64,000 bases of DNA from Bathynomus jamesi (taxonomy: Eukaryota; Arthropoda; Malacostraca; Isopoda; Cirolanidae): assembly GCA_023014485.1 (NCBI GenBank), contig JAJOZX010012070.1:1-64000 (forward strand). Direction: 5' to 3'. Positions 43,540 to 55,059 of the stretch are shown here, piece by piece. Numbering within the stretch: the first letter of the stretch is position 1; each line of letters starts with the position of its first letter. The notes beneath the pieces are model-generated. The model was not told the origin of the DNA and did not search any database. It saw only the letters and a list, made by a program, of their open reading frames with translations. Position numbers and translations under genes: made by a program.

Positions 43540-43626
43540 AGCAACTAAGCCGACTACGAATAGTCGGCTGAATAGGCCGACTGTACCGACTACCGACTTT
43601 TTACAGACTAGTCGGTACATCCCTAA
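43540..43626 (-). mobile_element. hAT end fragment
   Basis: Ends AGTCGGTACATCCCTA and has dense GCCGACT/AGTCGGC subterminal repeats. The counterpart-type end is at 16,756. No coding part. Confidence 0.55.
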
Positions 43627-44609
43627 TAAATACACAGGTCAGTTGAATGGGACCTCTTAAAACCAAACTAATTAGGAGACGTCCATAATCATTTAGTCGG
43701 CGTAGCAAGTTTCTCAAGTAATTTTGAGAAGCTGGAGGTAACCACAATATACCTGTGTCCGCCTGATAGATCGAACATAAGGAAATTCATTATTCTATTA
43801 TGTCAATTCTGAATACTTTTAAGGACCCTCTTTTCATGCGGCTTGCACATAGTTCATGTGGCCACCACATAACGCGTGAACTTTTACATAACACAAGTTG
43901 TTCCTTCCTTACCCAAGTGATAACTTTACTGACCCAGTCGTCGAAACTCCATCGCTAATTTACTATTTTAGGAGTCATTCTGTAATTTTTCAGTAATTTG
44001 TTATAAAATGTTGTCAAACCACAGAATTCCTCATCTGATTTAAGACTGTAAAACTTTATTCTCGTTCGAAATCTTTGCTGGCTTATAAGGAACCAATCAC
44101 TATTAATGTAGCTATCCGATTAGTTGGTGAATGGTTAATTTGAGGGGAAACCCCACCTTCAAGACATTCAGTTTTGATTGGCTCCACCCAAGACAACTTT
44201 GATAAAACTCGTGCAGTTTGACTGGGCGGGAAATCTTTAAAAATACCTTAGGCTGACACGCTCCTTTCTGTACAGTGTTAATTCCGTGTGCATTTTTGCT
44301 ATACTTGCTTAAATAATTTTTTTTTCTTTAAATTCCGGCCATCGCATTCGCTTTGTTATGCGTGTCATGTAATTTTGAAACCAAAAGACATTTTCCTCGT
44401 AGTATAAACGGTATAAATTGGGACCAAAATTGTCTGAATTTATCTTGGCTGTTATTGGAATTTACTGTCATCATCGATGTTTTGAATGAAATCTCCACGA
44501 GAATTTGTACTTTGAAGGGCAATTATTACTGATCAAAAGTGCACTTAAACTAAAGAAGGGTAAGTAATACCTAAACTGTACGTACAGTGATAAAGCGAGT
44601 GCAATCTGA
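43627..44609. other. No supported gene
   Basis: Mixed-composition spacer. No long frame or element ends recognised. Confidence 0.4.
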
Positions 44610-44617
44610 GAAATTAT

Positions 44618-45026
44618 TAGGGATGAAACGGTAGCTATTTTACTGGGTAATCGGGTTCGGGTACCCGAAGTGTAATACCTGATCGGGTCTTGCAACATTA
44701 TCATTAAAATTAAATTAAAACAACAGCCATTTTTGGAACATAATACTTTATTGTACTACGCACACACAAAAACTTAAGCATAATACTGAATGTTACACAC
44801 TGCAAAATGCAAATACAGGTAATTTTTCACAATTTTACGCCATTTGTTTTATAAATAAAAAAAAATTATAAACAAGAAATGGATGTGTAGTATGTGGAGT
44901 ATTTTCACTACTTTCGACGGCTTTTCACGACTGCTTTGAGTCGCAAAGAAAGTCCCTGTACGTAGGTTTTTACTATCCAATTTTTTAGCAATTACCCGAT
45001 CGAGTCGGATACCCGTTTCATCCCTA
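44618..45026. mobile_element. Non-autonomous hAT with exact 8-bp duplication
   Basis: TAGGGATGAAACGG ... CCCGTTTCATCCCTA, 409 bp, flanked by GAAATTAT on both sides (44,610-44,617 and 45,027-45,034). GGGTACCCG/ATTACCCGAT words lie just inside the ends. No gene. Confidence 0.9.
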
Positions 45027-45173
45027 GAAATTATACCGATTCAGTGAGACAAACTGAAAGTGGCAATGGTGAAAGAAAAACTGATTGTGGTACAAGTATA
45101 CATTTCTAGCTTGGAGAAGAGACGCGTTGATTAAAAATAATCGTTGCGCATAACAGGCAAATTAACTACTATA

Positions 45174-45240
45174 GTTCTCGGGGTACCTGGCCCCAATGGC
45201 GCGGCGACACGTGGTCTCCTTGCCTCAGGATAGCAGATGG
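45174..45240 (+). repeat. Diverged arm of the 47.4-kb palindrome family
   Basis: ACTACTATAGTTCTCGGGGT followed by ACCTGGCCCCAATGGCGCGGC matches, with changes, the right arm at 47,535-47,580. The second arm was not found. Confidence 0.5.
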
Positions 45241-45429
45241 CACGCAGTCAAAATTGTTGTCCATACATGGCTCAGCCCTTCCCTGGGCCCTCGCATCATT
45301 GCCTGGCGGCTTCAACAGCAGAAGCTCGATTAGGGACCAGCTGATTTGATCGCTTTTCGTTTCTTCGTTAACGAACCATCACCGTCACACACTGTTTTCA
45401 TGCTGTAAGAGTGAGTTTGATATGGAAGG

Positions 45430-46181
45430 CAGTGGCGTATTAAGGGGTGGCCAGAGGGGGCCAGGCCCCAGCTGTTTTAGGGGCCGATGTTTATAATGAT
45501 ATCAATGATAAATTTGGAATGCTCAACAATCTCTCTCAACTAACTTCAGAAGAAGCATCAAAAGCAACAAAAAATCTGGCTAGTCCATTACCCAAATGAT
45601 TTTGAGGACAGCTTCCCTTTTGAGTTTCAGCATTTTGTACTGTTTGTCAAACAAAACGCTTTAGCCGACACTCACCCATTAGGAGTACTACAGGAAATTC
45701 ACAAATTGAGGGCTGTTTTCCCAAATGCTTTTATTGCTTATCGCATTTATTTGTTTGATGATGTCAAATGCAACTGCGGAGCGTTCTTTTTCTCATTTGA
45801 GCATAATTAAAAATGTTAACTGTCAAATGCTAACCTAAAAGAAATTACAAAGTCTATCACTGTTACGCATAGAAAAGAGTATTTAGCAGAATTTAAATAC
45901 TGAGCTTGTGATTGGAAAATTTAGTGATATGAAGCAGCTCAAAAAACTTTTGTATACTAGTGGTGGATGATTTTGTGACCAACTTTGGTAGATTAGTAGT
46001 GGACTTATAGTTGTGTAATTGGTTTGGTGTAATTATAGCAGCTTGGTATTTGTGTAAAACTTGCATTATTTGATTTAGAAATAAATGGTTTTATTAATTT
46101 ACATGACTCGAAGATTTGTCTTGTTGAGGGACCCCAAGAATATTTTGGCCCGAGGGCCCAAAAATCCTTAATATGGCACTG
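45430..46181 (+). mobile_element. Deleted hAT element with dimerisation-domain remnant
   Basis: The ends are CAGTGGCGTATTAAGG and CCTTAATATGGCACTG. The flanks ATGGAAGG (45,422-45,429) and ATGGTAGG (46,182-46,189) agree at 7 of 8 positions. About 45,500-45,900 encodes a degraded C-terminal hAT region (VFPNAFIAYRIY, then CGAFFFSFEH and a broken tail). The N-terminal two thirds are deleted. Confidence 0.85.
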
Positions 46182-46189
46182 ATGGTAGG

Positions 46190-47404
46190 GTAATTGTGAA
46201 AGTTGAATGTGAGCGATAGGTGGAGTGAGAGACTGGAGCTTGGTGTGAATGATTTGAAAGTAAACGAGGTGAAAGATAGTAACATTTGGAAGTTTGGGGA
46301 TGATTCATGCTTGTGAGCTGAACAATAAAGGTTGGAAGCAGGAGATTCAAGTTACTGAAATTTCAAGAAAGTTGGATATTTAAAAAGCTGGAATTGTCGG
46401 TATTAAATCTGTGGTCATTTCAGGTAATTTTCTTATATATTTTCATGTTAATGTATATTTTTTGTATTAATGTATAAATAATTATGCTGAATTGTGATTA
46501 ATATTTAGGATGTTTTTCTTTTAATATGAAACATAATTTGAAAATTTATAATTGTGATTACTGTACAGGGTACAGTAGTGTCTGAACATTGCCTATAGTG
46601 AAAGTAATAAAGCCTCGAAACGAGGTAAGATATAGTTGAAGTTGTTTATTGTAAAAACTTGAGATATCGAATTGTACGTGTATATTTGGAGTATTTGTCT
46701 CATTGTTCCAATAGGCTTCAAATCTGGAATGTGGAACTGCGCTTAGGCTTGGCTGTGAAACTGAATTCCTGGTAATTGGAACGGCTGTCTACCGGAGCTG
46801 AACGTGACGGTCAGAACGTTTTGTGGCCCCAGTTCCGAGGTTAAGCGTCATCAATTTGGAAGTCAAGGCAGGATTGGGAACAAAGCCTATCCTTGCCTGC
46901 CCATCTAAATCATTTACAACGGCGAAAGTTAAGATTAACAGTTTTGGGACACCACTGCGACTGAGACAAGTGAAGTGATAGTTTACTTTAAGTAGGGACA
47001 GGACCTACGCCTTGTACATATCTTAAATGCGTGGTCTCGGTGCTAATTTAAGTTTAGATTATAGTTTTTTGTAAATATATTTGACTTGAATGTTTTCTTT
47101 TAATGGACCTTTAATGGGCCGATTGGATAAATTGTTCTGTGAACACCGCATTGCTTTTTGAATCGATAATGACAAAGGAAAAGAAGGACCGGTAACAATA
47201 CATAACGGAATCCAGAAACTTCTTCAGTAAAGTACCGACACGAATAAACACTTGCGCCAAACACTTCCTTCAGCAGGTTGCGACTTCAGTTAGATATGCT
47301 GCTGACTGCATAGGACACTACAACCAACTACCAGCTCACATTCCAAATGAATTTACCTCTGCTTTGAAAACGTTAACTTGCGTAATTCAGTGGTCCTTTT
47401 TTTT
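46190..47404. other. No supported gene
   Basis: Mostly low-coding sequence. The stretch 46,590-47,100 (with AATAAAGCCTCGAAACGAGG at 46,607) is GC-richer and could be retroelement-derived. A short open stretch at 47,203-47,395 has no recognised motif. Confidence 0.35.
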
Positions 47405-47615
47405 GTGCAAAAATAAGTATGAGGACATTCTATCCAGCGTGTTGCCGTGCCATGGGGGCAAGTTACTCCGAGGACTATAGTAGTTATGTTCAACAAAAAA
47501 GAAGTGTGTGTATGCTTCTATTTTGTTGAACATAACTACTATAGTCCTCGGGGTAACTTGCCCCCATGGCACAGCAACAAGCTGGATAGAATGTCCCCAT
47601 ACTTATTTTTGACAC
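47405..47615. mobile_element. Palindromic MITE
   Basis: Arms of about 95 bp (AAAAATAAGTATGAGGACAT ... and complement) pair almost completely around a ~22-bp loop of TG/TC-rich sequence. Arms include CATGGGGGCAAGTT and GGACTATAGTAGTTATGTTC. No gene. A target duplication was not resolved. Confidence 0.75.
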
Positions 47616-47859
47616 ATACACTTTCATAAACTCTGAAGGAATATAAGTGTGAGCAAGCATGGCTGAAAATAGTACATATATAATACATATACATTATACC
47701 TTTCAAATTTTCTGTGCAACGATTCCTCATTTCACAAAGGTCAAGCTTGTCCTCCTCCTCTCGAATTGGCCTGGTGAAGTAGGGAGTTGGTTTCTTGTAC
47801 TCTCCACCTCACATAGCCAGGTATGCCCGGCTCATCTGAAATTGTTCTGAGCAAGGAGT

Positions 47860-48949
47860 CTAATCTTCTTTTGAAGATGTCCACCGCAACACCACTCGTG
47901 TTCCTTAGTTCCTTGGGTAGGTGATTAAACAGTCTGGGTCCTCATACAACAAAACTATTTTCCTTCAGGGTTGAGGATGTTCCCTGTCTAGCCTTTAATT
48001 TGGGAATACGACACAGTCTTCCTTTTCTACTTTCCAATGTTGTTTGGGGGGTTATAGGGTTCAGAGTAAGATTAGGGGCTCGTTTCTCAATTATTTTCCA
48101 AGTGTAAATAATGGTCTCTCTCTCTCTCCTTCTTTCCAGTGAATATAGGTTTAATTCACGTAACCTTTCCCAGTAAATTAGTTCTTTGCATCCACTAATC
48201 TTGGCTGTGAAGCTTTTTTGAATCCCTTTTAGCTGACTAACGTCGTCTTTTTTATATGGGGATGCGAGAACCGAGCAGTATTCCAACTTCGGTATGATCA
48301 GTGTTTTCAATAGAAGAATCATTATATTCCTATCCCTTCATTTATCGGTTCTCAGTTTCTGCCCAGTTATTCTCTTTGCTCTGTTTACTGCTATCCTATG
48401 TTGTGTTTCAAATTTAGCATCATCAGTCATTACAACTCCTAAATCTTTTGCTTTAAAATTTTTTCCGAATTTACTGTCCATTTGGGGTATAGTATTCTAT
48501 GGATTTTAGGTCCTCCCTTTTTCCGTACCTTAACAGTTGAAATTTCTCTGTTAAATTTCGTATTGTTGTCTTCCGACCACTTGTAGACTCTGTTCATGTC
48601 TGTTTGTAGAGATCCTATATCATCTGGGTTTCTTATTTTTCTACTGATTTTTGTGTCATCGGCACAAACATGTCTCTGGTAACGTCCTCATCTATGTCAG
48701 TTAGCATGATTATGAAGAATAATGGAGCTAATACTGTTCCTTGTGGTACTGAGCTGAGGACCTCTGATTCTGATGAAGATATTCCTTGAACTGTAATGAC
48801 TTGCCTCCGCTCACTAAGGAAATTATATATCCATTTCCCTACTTTTCCTGTTATTCCTATATATTTCAGTTCATGTATTATGATTCCATGGTCAAACTTG
48901 TCGAGCGCTTTGGCAAAGTCTGTGTATATTACATCAGTTTTCATGAAAG

Positions 48950-48950
<1 letters not shown>
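47860..48950 (-). pseudogene. LINE reverse transcriptase, 5'-truncated
   Basis: Minus strand: MKTDVIYTDFAKALDKFDHG and VPQGTVLAPLFFIIMLTDID (48,950-48,660), then in another frame a stretch to MILLLKTLIIPKLEYCSVLA and LRELNLYSLERRRERETII (48,322-47,942). This is the RT and post-RT region of a Jockey/CR1-group LINE. A frame change near 48,660 falls just before the expected FADD box. The 5' end is replaced by the (TA)n at 48,952. Confidence 0.8.

Positions 48951-48951
<1 letters not shown>

Positions 48952-49022
<71 letters not shown>
48952..49022. repeat. (TA)n microsatellite
   Basis: About 70 bp, at the junction between the truncated LINE and the composite tRNA-like unit. Confidence 0.95.
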
Positions 49023-49026
<4 letters not shown>

Positions 49027-49225
49027 AAAGAACGACGCTTGTATAGAAGAACGTTCCGCACAAGATGAGGAGGGAGAACGAACAAATACAAGCGTCGTTC
49101 TTTACATTAATTATACTGTGTGTTGTTTGCGGTTAAAATGTATATATGTGCGGCATGCGGGAGGTGCCCCCTCAGGGCATTGGTTTCTGCTCGTATGTAG
49201 GAGAATTACGACTTCTGATCAATCG

Positions 49226-49297
49226 AGGCCCATGGTGTAGTGGAGAGCATATCTGACCGGCAATCGGAAGATCCCGGGTTCGATTCCTGGGTGGTTA
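49226..49297 (+). ncRNA. tRNA-like segment 1
   Basis: A box TGGTGTAGTGG (49,233-49,243) and perfect B box GGTTCGATTCC (49,277-49,287). The anticodon arm TCTGA/TCGGA pairs with one G-T wobble around CCGGCAA. The anticodon position would be GGC (Ala), but base 33 is C rather than the invariant T. Only about 4 of 7 acceptor pairs can form, counting wobbles. It is more likely SINE-type than a working tRNA. Confidence 0.55.
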
Positions 49298-49484
49298 CCT
49301 CATTTTTCATTTGTTCGTTCTCCCTCCTCATCTTGTGCGGAACGTTCTTCTATACAAGCGTCGTTCTTTACATTAATTATACTACGTGTTGTTTGCAGTT
49401 AAAATGTATATATGTGCGGGAGGTGCCCCCTCAGGGCATTGGTTTCTGCTCGTATGTAGGAGAATTACGACTTCTGATCAATCG

Positions 49485-49556
49485 AGGCCCATGGTGTAGT
49501 GGATAGCATATCTGACCGGCAATCGGAAGATCCCGGGTTCGATTCCCGGGTGGTTA
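49485..49556 (+). ncRNA. tRNA-like segment 2
   Basis: Same as segment 1, with a GGATAGC D-loop and a better T-stem (CCGGG/CCCGG). Boxes lie at 49,492-49,502 and 49,536-49,546. The acceptor stem is again mismatched. Confidence 0.55.
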
Positions 49557-49643
49557 CCTCATTTTTCATTTGTTCGTTCTCCCTCATCTTATGCGGAGCG
49601 TTTTTCTATACAAGCGTCGTTCTTTATATATATATATATATAT

Positions 49644-49777
49644 ATACCCGCAAGGAAAAAGAAAAAAATGATTGCAAGACTTTTCGTGTATTCAGCAATA
49701 CACCTCGTCATTCCCAAACGAGGTGTATTGCTAAATACACAAGCCCATGGAATCATTTTTTCTTTTTCCTCGTGGGT
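49644..49777. mobile_element. Small palindromic MITE
   Basis: ACCCGCAAGGAAAAAGAAAA ... TTTTCTTTTTCCTCGTGGGT, 134 bp, folding nearly end to end around ACGAGGTGTATTGC arms. The left side abuts (TA)n. Confidence 0.75.
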
Positions 49778-49830
49778 TTGCATCATTCATTCATTTCACG
49801 GGTTTAAGTGTGAAATTCATCACATATATA

Positions 49831-50258
49831 CAGCGTGTTTCAGGAGGAAAGGTCAATACTTCGGGAGGTGATAGTATCGGTCATTGTGAGAAAAAAAGTT
49901 CATATGAACATGTGTCTAATTCTGAATGGTTACGGAGATATTACTCTTTGAATCTACAAATACAAAAGCATGCGGGCAGCAGCATCCTAAATGCGCGCGA
50001 GCAATTCGTCTCGTGTATCCACCTTTCTTTTCATCCACCCCCACAAACAATAATCTAACGGAGAGAGGTCTGGAGACCTTGGTGGCCATTGAATGGGACC
50101 ACCGCGGGGGAAGGAAGAGCTGCGCGCGCGCATCAGATTCAAACAGCTCTATCTCAATAACCATTCAGAATTTTAGACATGTTCATATGAACTTTTTTTC
50201 TCACAATGACCGATACTATCACTCCCGAAGTATTGACCTTTCCTCCTGAAACACCCTG
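49831..50258. mobile_element. Tc1/mariner-type MITE
   Basis: CAGCGTGTTTCAGGAGGAAA ... TTTCCTCCTGAAACACCCTG, 428 bp, flanked by TA (49,829-49,830 and 50,259-50,260). Arms pair for over 130 bp (GTTCATATGAACATGT in each). Internal bases are a short degraded fragment only. Confidence 0.85.
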
Positions 50259-50262
50259 TATA

Positions 50263-50870
50263 CAGTGGTGGGCATAAGTCACGCATCATCCCATCAATTT
50301 AAAAAAAAAATTGTTTAACGTAAAAGTAAAATTCCAAAATTACTGTAAATGGTAGAAAAGATGTATTTAGAAACTACTCGGTATTTTGTAAATTTACCCC
50401 TTTTTTTCAGCACTTCGGCGATACGTCGTGGCATGGAATTTACCAGTATTTCGCAATACTCCGGGGCGTAATTTCCTGCGCCCACACCTTCTTTATGGCT
50501 TCAAGCAAATCATTCAATGATGTTGGATTGTGACAGGTAACTTTTTCTTTGACGGTGCCAGCAGTTCTCTATCGGGTTTAAATCGGGCGAGTTTCCCGGC
50601 CAAAGCCCGATCAGCTGAAAACCCGAATTTGGGAGCCAATCAGACACTATTTCGATGCGATGACATGGCACTCTTGTCTTGTTGGAAAAACGTTGTGTGG
50701 CGCATCTCCATAAACAGCGGCAACTACTTCTGCAGGATATTTGGGTTTTTCCAACAAGACGGAGCGCCATGTCACTGGACCAAAGCCTTGTCTGATTGGC
50801 TCCGAAATTCGGGTTTTCAGCTGATCGGGCCTTGGCGTTGGAAGTTAAATTTGCTCCTATAAGTGGTCTT
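50263..50870. mobile_element. Tc1-like fragment folded on itself
   Basis: It starts CAGTGGTGGGCATAAG just after TA (50,261-50,262), directly adjacent to the previous MITE. The minus strand reads LIGLWPGNSPDLNPIENCWH (about 50,540-50,610) and the plus strand FFQQDGAPCHWTKALSDWLR (from about 50,745). The same transposase segment is thus present twice in opposite orientation around about 50,720. SPDLNPIE and QQDGAPCH are the last two catalytic blocks of a Tc1 transposase. The right terminus was not found. Confidence 0.75.
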
Positions 50871-51153
50871 CTTTTTCTTTTTTAATCACTTCAGCTTGCA
50901 TTACGGTAGGGAGGGGTTCCGTTGGAAAGTTTATCGCATACAATGTTTTTTTCGAATGTTACTCGCGTTAGGATTTTAATTAAAAAAACAATAAAATTAC
51001 TGTTACTTCATGCTACCACAGAATTTTACACACACAGTTTTTTGTTTTAGGTTAGGTTAACCTAACAAATTGAACAAAAAAAAAATGAAAGTAGTAGCTA
51101 TTTTTCGTGTGGGAGGAAAGTGACAAAATATAGCACCGAAAAGGAACGGACGT

Positions 51154-51159
<6 letters not shown>

Positions 51160-51197
<38 letters not shown>
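51160..51197. repeat. (GT)n microsatellite
   Basis: Nineteen GT units. Confidence 0.95.
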
Positions 51198-53924
51198 TAA
51201 CATAAAAGGAGGACTCCCTTAATTCAAGCATTTGTCTTCCAACTCCCTTAAACTCAGTGCAGAAAACACCGTTAATTAATCTCCTCCCCCTTTCCCCTCG
51301 CTCTTACTTGGAGTCATCGTTGGCTCTTTCTCCATCATTTACGCGTTATTATAAAGCCTTAAAAAGCAAGAGAATGATAACTCTGGGAAAGTCATTAATC
51401 TGCCCGAAATCTTCCCCAACCTCCAAAAACACGCAAGGGGGAGAAAACTTTCATTTAAAAGGAGAGAGCGCGAGGGAAACCAAAAAAGGATTCCACTAAT
51501 TCAATTGTTTCAACCCGTTAAAGGGTTATTATTATTATTGCCGTCCAAACATACCAATTTTCCATAACGGAAATATAAACAATGAAAATAAATCCGAAGG
51601 GGATGACCATATAAATATTATACCATCGAGTAAAATCAGTTAATAAAGTCCTGCCGTGAAACTGTTTCTCACTGAATAAATATAGCTATACAATGCAGAC
51701 TGTCACAAGCAGAACTTTTTGGATTGACCGTACAAGCTGTTTCCCGACGTATTATGCGTCATCCTTAGGAAAAATATAAAATAAGGTATTCATTCAAGGA
51801 AAGATTCTTTCGCAATTTTTTTTATAAAGTCCTTAACGTACGAGTACAATCGGTAAATGCCTTTTATATATGCTAACGTCTGAGTTACCTATCCATAAAT
51901 TCCAAGAAAGTGCAAAGAGGCAAAAATTACAAGTTATGGAGTTAACCTTCGTAATAAGTCTGCATTATCAATTATGAATAATTTATAATTATATAGTTTT
52001 AGTGTAATTAAGTAATTTATAACCAAAGCGAAACATATGAGACGAAGAGAAGCAAACCAGCTACAGCATTGCCGAACATATGAAACATTACTTTCATAAT
52101 CATCATCATCATCATCATATTTCGATGAGAAATAAGAAAAATTCCCTTACTGATGATCAGATATCAAAAAGAAAAATCTGTTACAAGGAATTACATCAAG
52201 CCAAGCAGATTTTGGGCTCATGATTCACGGTGTTTGTTTGGCAAATTATCAACTTAAATTAAAAAAAAAAGACCAAATTTATCTGCTTCGAGCGCAAATA
52301 CTCCCTTTATTAATTGACTCAAAATGATTTGAGGATCGCAATAATGATGCTTGGAGTAAATTAATCTGTTCCGTCACGTCAAAAGTAGTGTAACTGAGGA
52401 ATCTACACCTCTACTCAGTATATGAATCATCTACGGGTGGCTACATTTGAACGCGAGAGGATGGTCGTCAGTCGTCACCCACTCAACTAATGAATAGACC
52501 AAACGTCGATTAAACTCGGTGACATTACGGTAAGCAGTGTTAGGACGTCCTCGAGGATCGCGACATCTGTAATTTATTTAATAATAATAATAATTAGAGG
52601 TAGATTTTACCTCAAACCCATTTATCATGATTACAGGATGCCTTATATAAAGTAATTAACGAACCAATATAAAACCTACATTAACCTTAACGCCTTATAC
52701 ATTGAAATAAATAAAGCAATTAAACTGGAATAAACGCAACCTATTTCAAACGAAATCGTTGAGTATAACAAATTAAATTCAAATGACGCGTACAATAACT
52801 TAACTTTATTGAACAAAAATTCTCAATCCAAAGAAGAATCTCATTAAAGAGAGCAAAAGTTGAACATCTCAATTCGAGAGCCGAGGAAGATTGGAAAGAA
52901 AGAAAAAAAGAAAGGATGGATTTAGGGAGAACAATTGAGCTAATCATTTTTTGCCCATTTAAATTTCAAAGGCAATTATTGCTCCGTTGTCTTTCGAGTC
53001 CTTAATGAGAAAATCCAGTTAGGCATAATGCTGCTACAATACTGCCTCATTCCTTCTTCGAAACCCCTTATAGGGGAAGATTGGATTAGGCGCTTTATGC
53101 GATTACGAAATTATGAAAAACCTCATCAGCCAAAGAGTGATTCTCCAAAAGTGACCCAACACAATCAGGACAAACGCATTTCTAGATTTTTATATAATTT
53201 TTTTAATATTTCAACGTATCAAACGCGTAACCTCAGAAAAATTACCCCACTACATCCGTAAATTATCACAAACTCTACGCTTATGCCCAGTTGCCTACGC
53301 GCGCGCACACTCGTATTTCTTCTAATTTTATTCTCTTCCTTTCTAATTATTCATTCATTCATTTATTTTACAAATTTGAATCCGTAGTGATGGTACACGT
53401 GAAGAAAAAAAAAGCACGCTAAATTTTCAGAAAAAATCTTTAAAAAAGAAAAAAAAATCGTTAGTAATTTCAGGGCTTTTTTATTATTTTTTTCATCAAC
53501 CACATTTCATCTCGTTTAGGACTAGACTAAATTACTTTAGGTTAAGTTAGCATAGGTCGGTATTTCCTTAACTGTGGGGCGCGTAAGACCTACTGAAGGG
53601 GGAGGCGAGACGGCTAGCGAGGAAAAGTAAAAAAATAAAAATTTAGATGTTATCACTAATTTTATTCACTATCGCTTCACCGGATATGATATGTAGAAAC
53701 GTGCCATGTACTTTCTATAGCACGTTAGTAAATGAAACTTTCGCTTTTAATGCAACCTCACACTGATTATGGTATCAATAAATTAACTTACTGAATATCG
53801 GTTGCGGATGAAATAAGTGGGGAGCGGCGTGAAGTATTCACTCGAGTTTGAAGGGGACGTTCGATAAAAATTTTGAGAAACGTTGGCATACATTTCGTTA
53901 GTTTATTAATGTATCGGTAGATAA
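51198..53924. other. No supported gene in 2.7 kb
   Basis: The least repetitive part of the window. It is AT-rich with (ATC)n at 52,098-52,118 and (AAT)n near 52,580. Short frames (for example 53,028-53,261) show no recognisable domain. I see no element ends. Confidence 0.4.
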
Positions 53925-54130
53925 TATATAATGATTGGGGTTGTTTAACCTCCTTCGCAACATCTAAGGTCATATGACGGAGGGGACCTACGGCTTTAAC
54001 GCGGGATCCGAACCACGGGTCGCTACATAATCTGGACGCGGAGGACGGTCTCCCATCCAACTACTACCCAGACCCAATGTCGCTTAACTTCGCTGATCAA
54101 CGGGAAGCGGTGTTACTTGGCTACGACATA
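53925..54130 (-). mobile_element. 5S rRNA-derived SINE, copy 2
   Basis: Complement of the 2.2-kb copy. GCTTAACTTCGCTGATC and GGTCTCCCATCCAACTA are the 5S promoter boxes on the other strand. ACCTCCTTCGCAACATCTAA and GGGGACCTACGGCTTTAACG belong to the SINE body. The head is slightly closer to a 5S rRNA than copy 1. The distal AGTGGATC module of copy 1 is absent. Confidence 0.75.
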
Positions 54131-54286
54131 GCCCATGTATCGGTAGAAGGTTCCGTAGACGAAATATCTGTAACCCCACTTTTTCAGCAAACACTACCCT
54201 GCAACTTTAAGTTATCATTTCCGTTCTAAAGAACACAAATTACATAAACCTTTAGCCTTTAGAGTGCCATCTGCATAAGAAAAAAC

Positions 54287-54481
54287 GGACCACCTGAAGA
54301 TCATGACCCCCAGCCTTCTTTAATTAGCTTTATAAGGCTAACTAACGAAAATATCACGACCTAAGCTGACCAATCGTTAAGGGCGTACAGTTGACCTGAT
54401 TGATTAGGTCGTGATATTTTCGTTAGTTAGCCTTATAAAACTAACTAGAGAAGGCTGGGGACCCTGATCTTCAGGTGATCC
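54287..54481. mobile_element. Foldback element C
   Basis: GGACCACCTGAAGATCATGA ... TGATCTTCAGGTGATCC, 195 bp. It is flanked by GAAAAAAC (54,279-54,286) and GAAAAACC (54,482-54,489), 7 of 8 identical. Arms carry CCCCCAGCCTTCTTTAATTA and GCTAACTAACGAAAATATCA. The centre is the shared CCAATCGTTAAGGGCGTACA core. Confidence 0.85.
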
Positions 54482-55059
54482 GAAAAACCGGATTGTTTAC
54501 CGGATTGTTAGATCCACAAGTTAAAACATTTAACACCATCGTAGCATCCGTTGCATTGAATATAAGCCCATTCCACATCAAGAACCAAACTTTCAACAAA
54601 ACGCGCGAGCGACGATTGATGTGACAACGGTAAAGAAATCTCATAAATAACAACCTTCGACTTCATAACTGCAAATTTATTTAAATTTTCACTTAATTAA
54701 TGTTAAATACCAAAGTTTATTCAAAGTCGCTCAAAAGTTGCAAAATGGAAACACGTTTATCTAATTTAGGAACAGTGAAAATTTATATTTTTAAAACTTT
54801 AATTTCCTGCAACGGATATGATTCATCACCTAACTTTAGGAACTCCAATGAAAATGCATTCAAAATGAAGCGAATACCAGGTGAAACTATGAAAGTATAT
54901 ATATTTAAGCGAAGAACCACAGGGAAAGGAAAAGGAAACACGAAATCCGAGCGCTTTCGTGATATATTCACATCTTCAGGGACAAGAAAGAAAGACAGAA
55001 TTTACCAAGTAAATGAGTTAAATACACAAGCGAAAAAATTCCCAATAGGCAACTCAATT

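Larger units (their letters stand above)
49027..49625. mobile_element. Composite tRNA-like tandem unit with inverted ends
   Basis: A unit of about 259-266 bp occurs twice in direct orientation. The outer ends are ~59-bp inverted repeats: 49,027-49,085 pairs with 49,569-49,625, and a further copy sits at the unit junction, 49,310-49,370. The repeats read GAACGACGCTTGTATAGAAG ... GAGGGAGAACGAACAAA. (TA)n abuts both sides. Each unit carries one tRNA-like segment with A and B boxes. It could be a dimeric SINE that acquired foldback ends or a short DNA transposon that captured a tRNA-like sequence. Confidence 0.65.

Noticed and set aside
49226..49556. Two tRNA-Ala (GGC) genes
   Set aside because: The acceptor stem pairs at only about 4 of 7 positions and base 33 is C. 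The A and B boxes alone do not make a tRNA.
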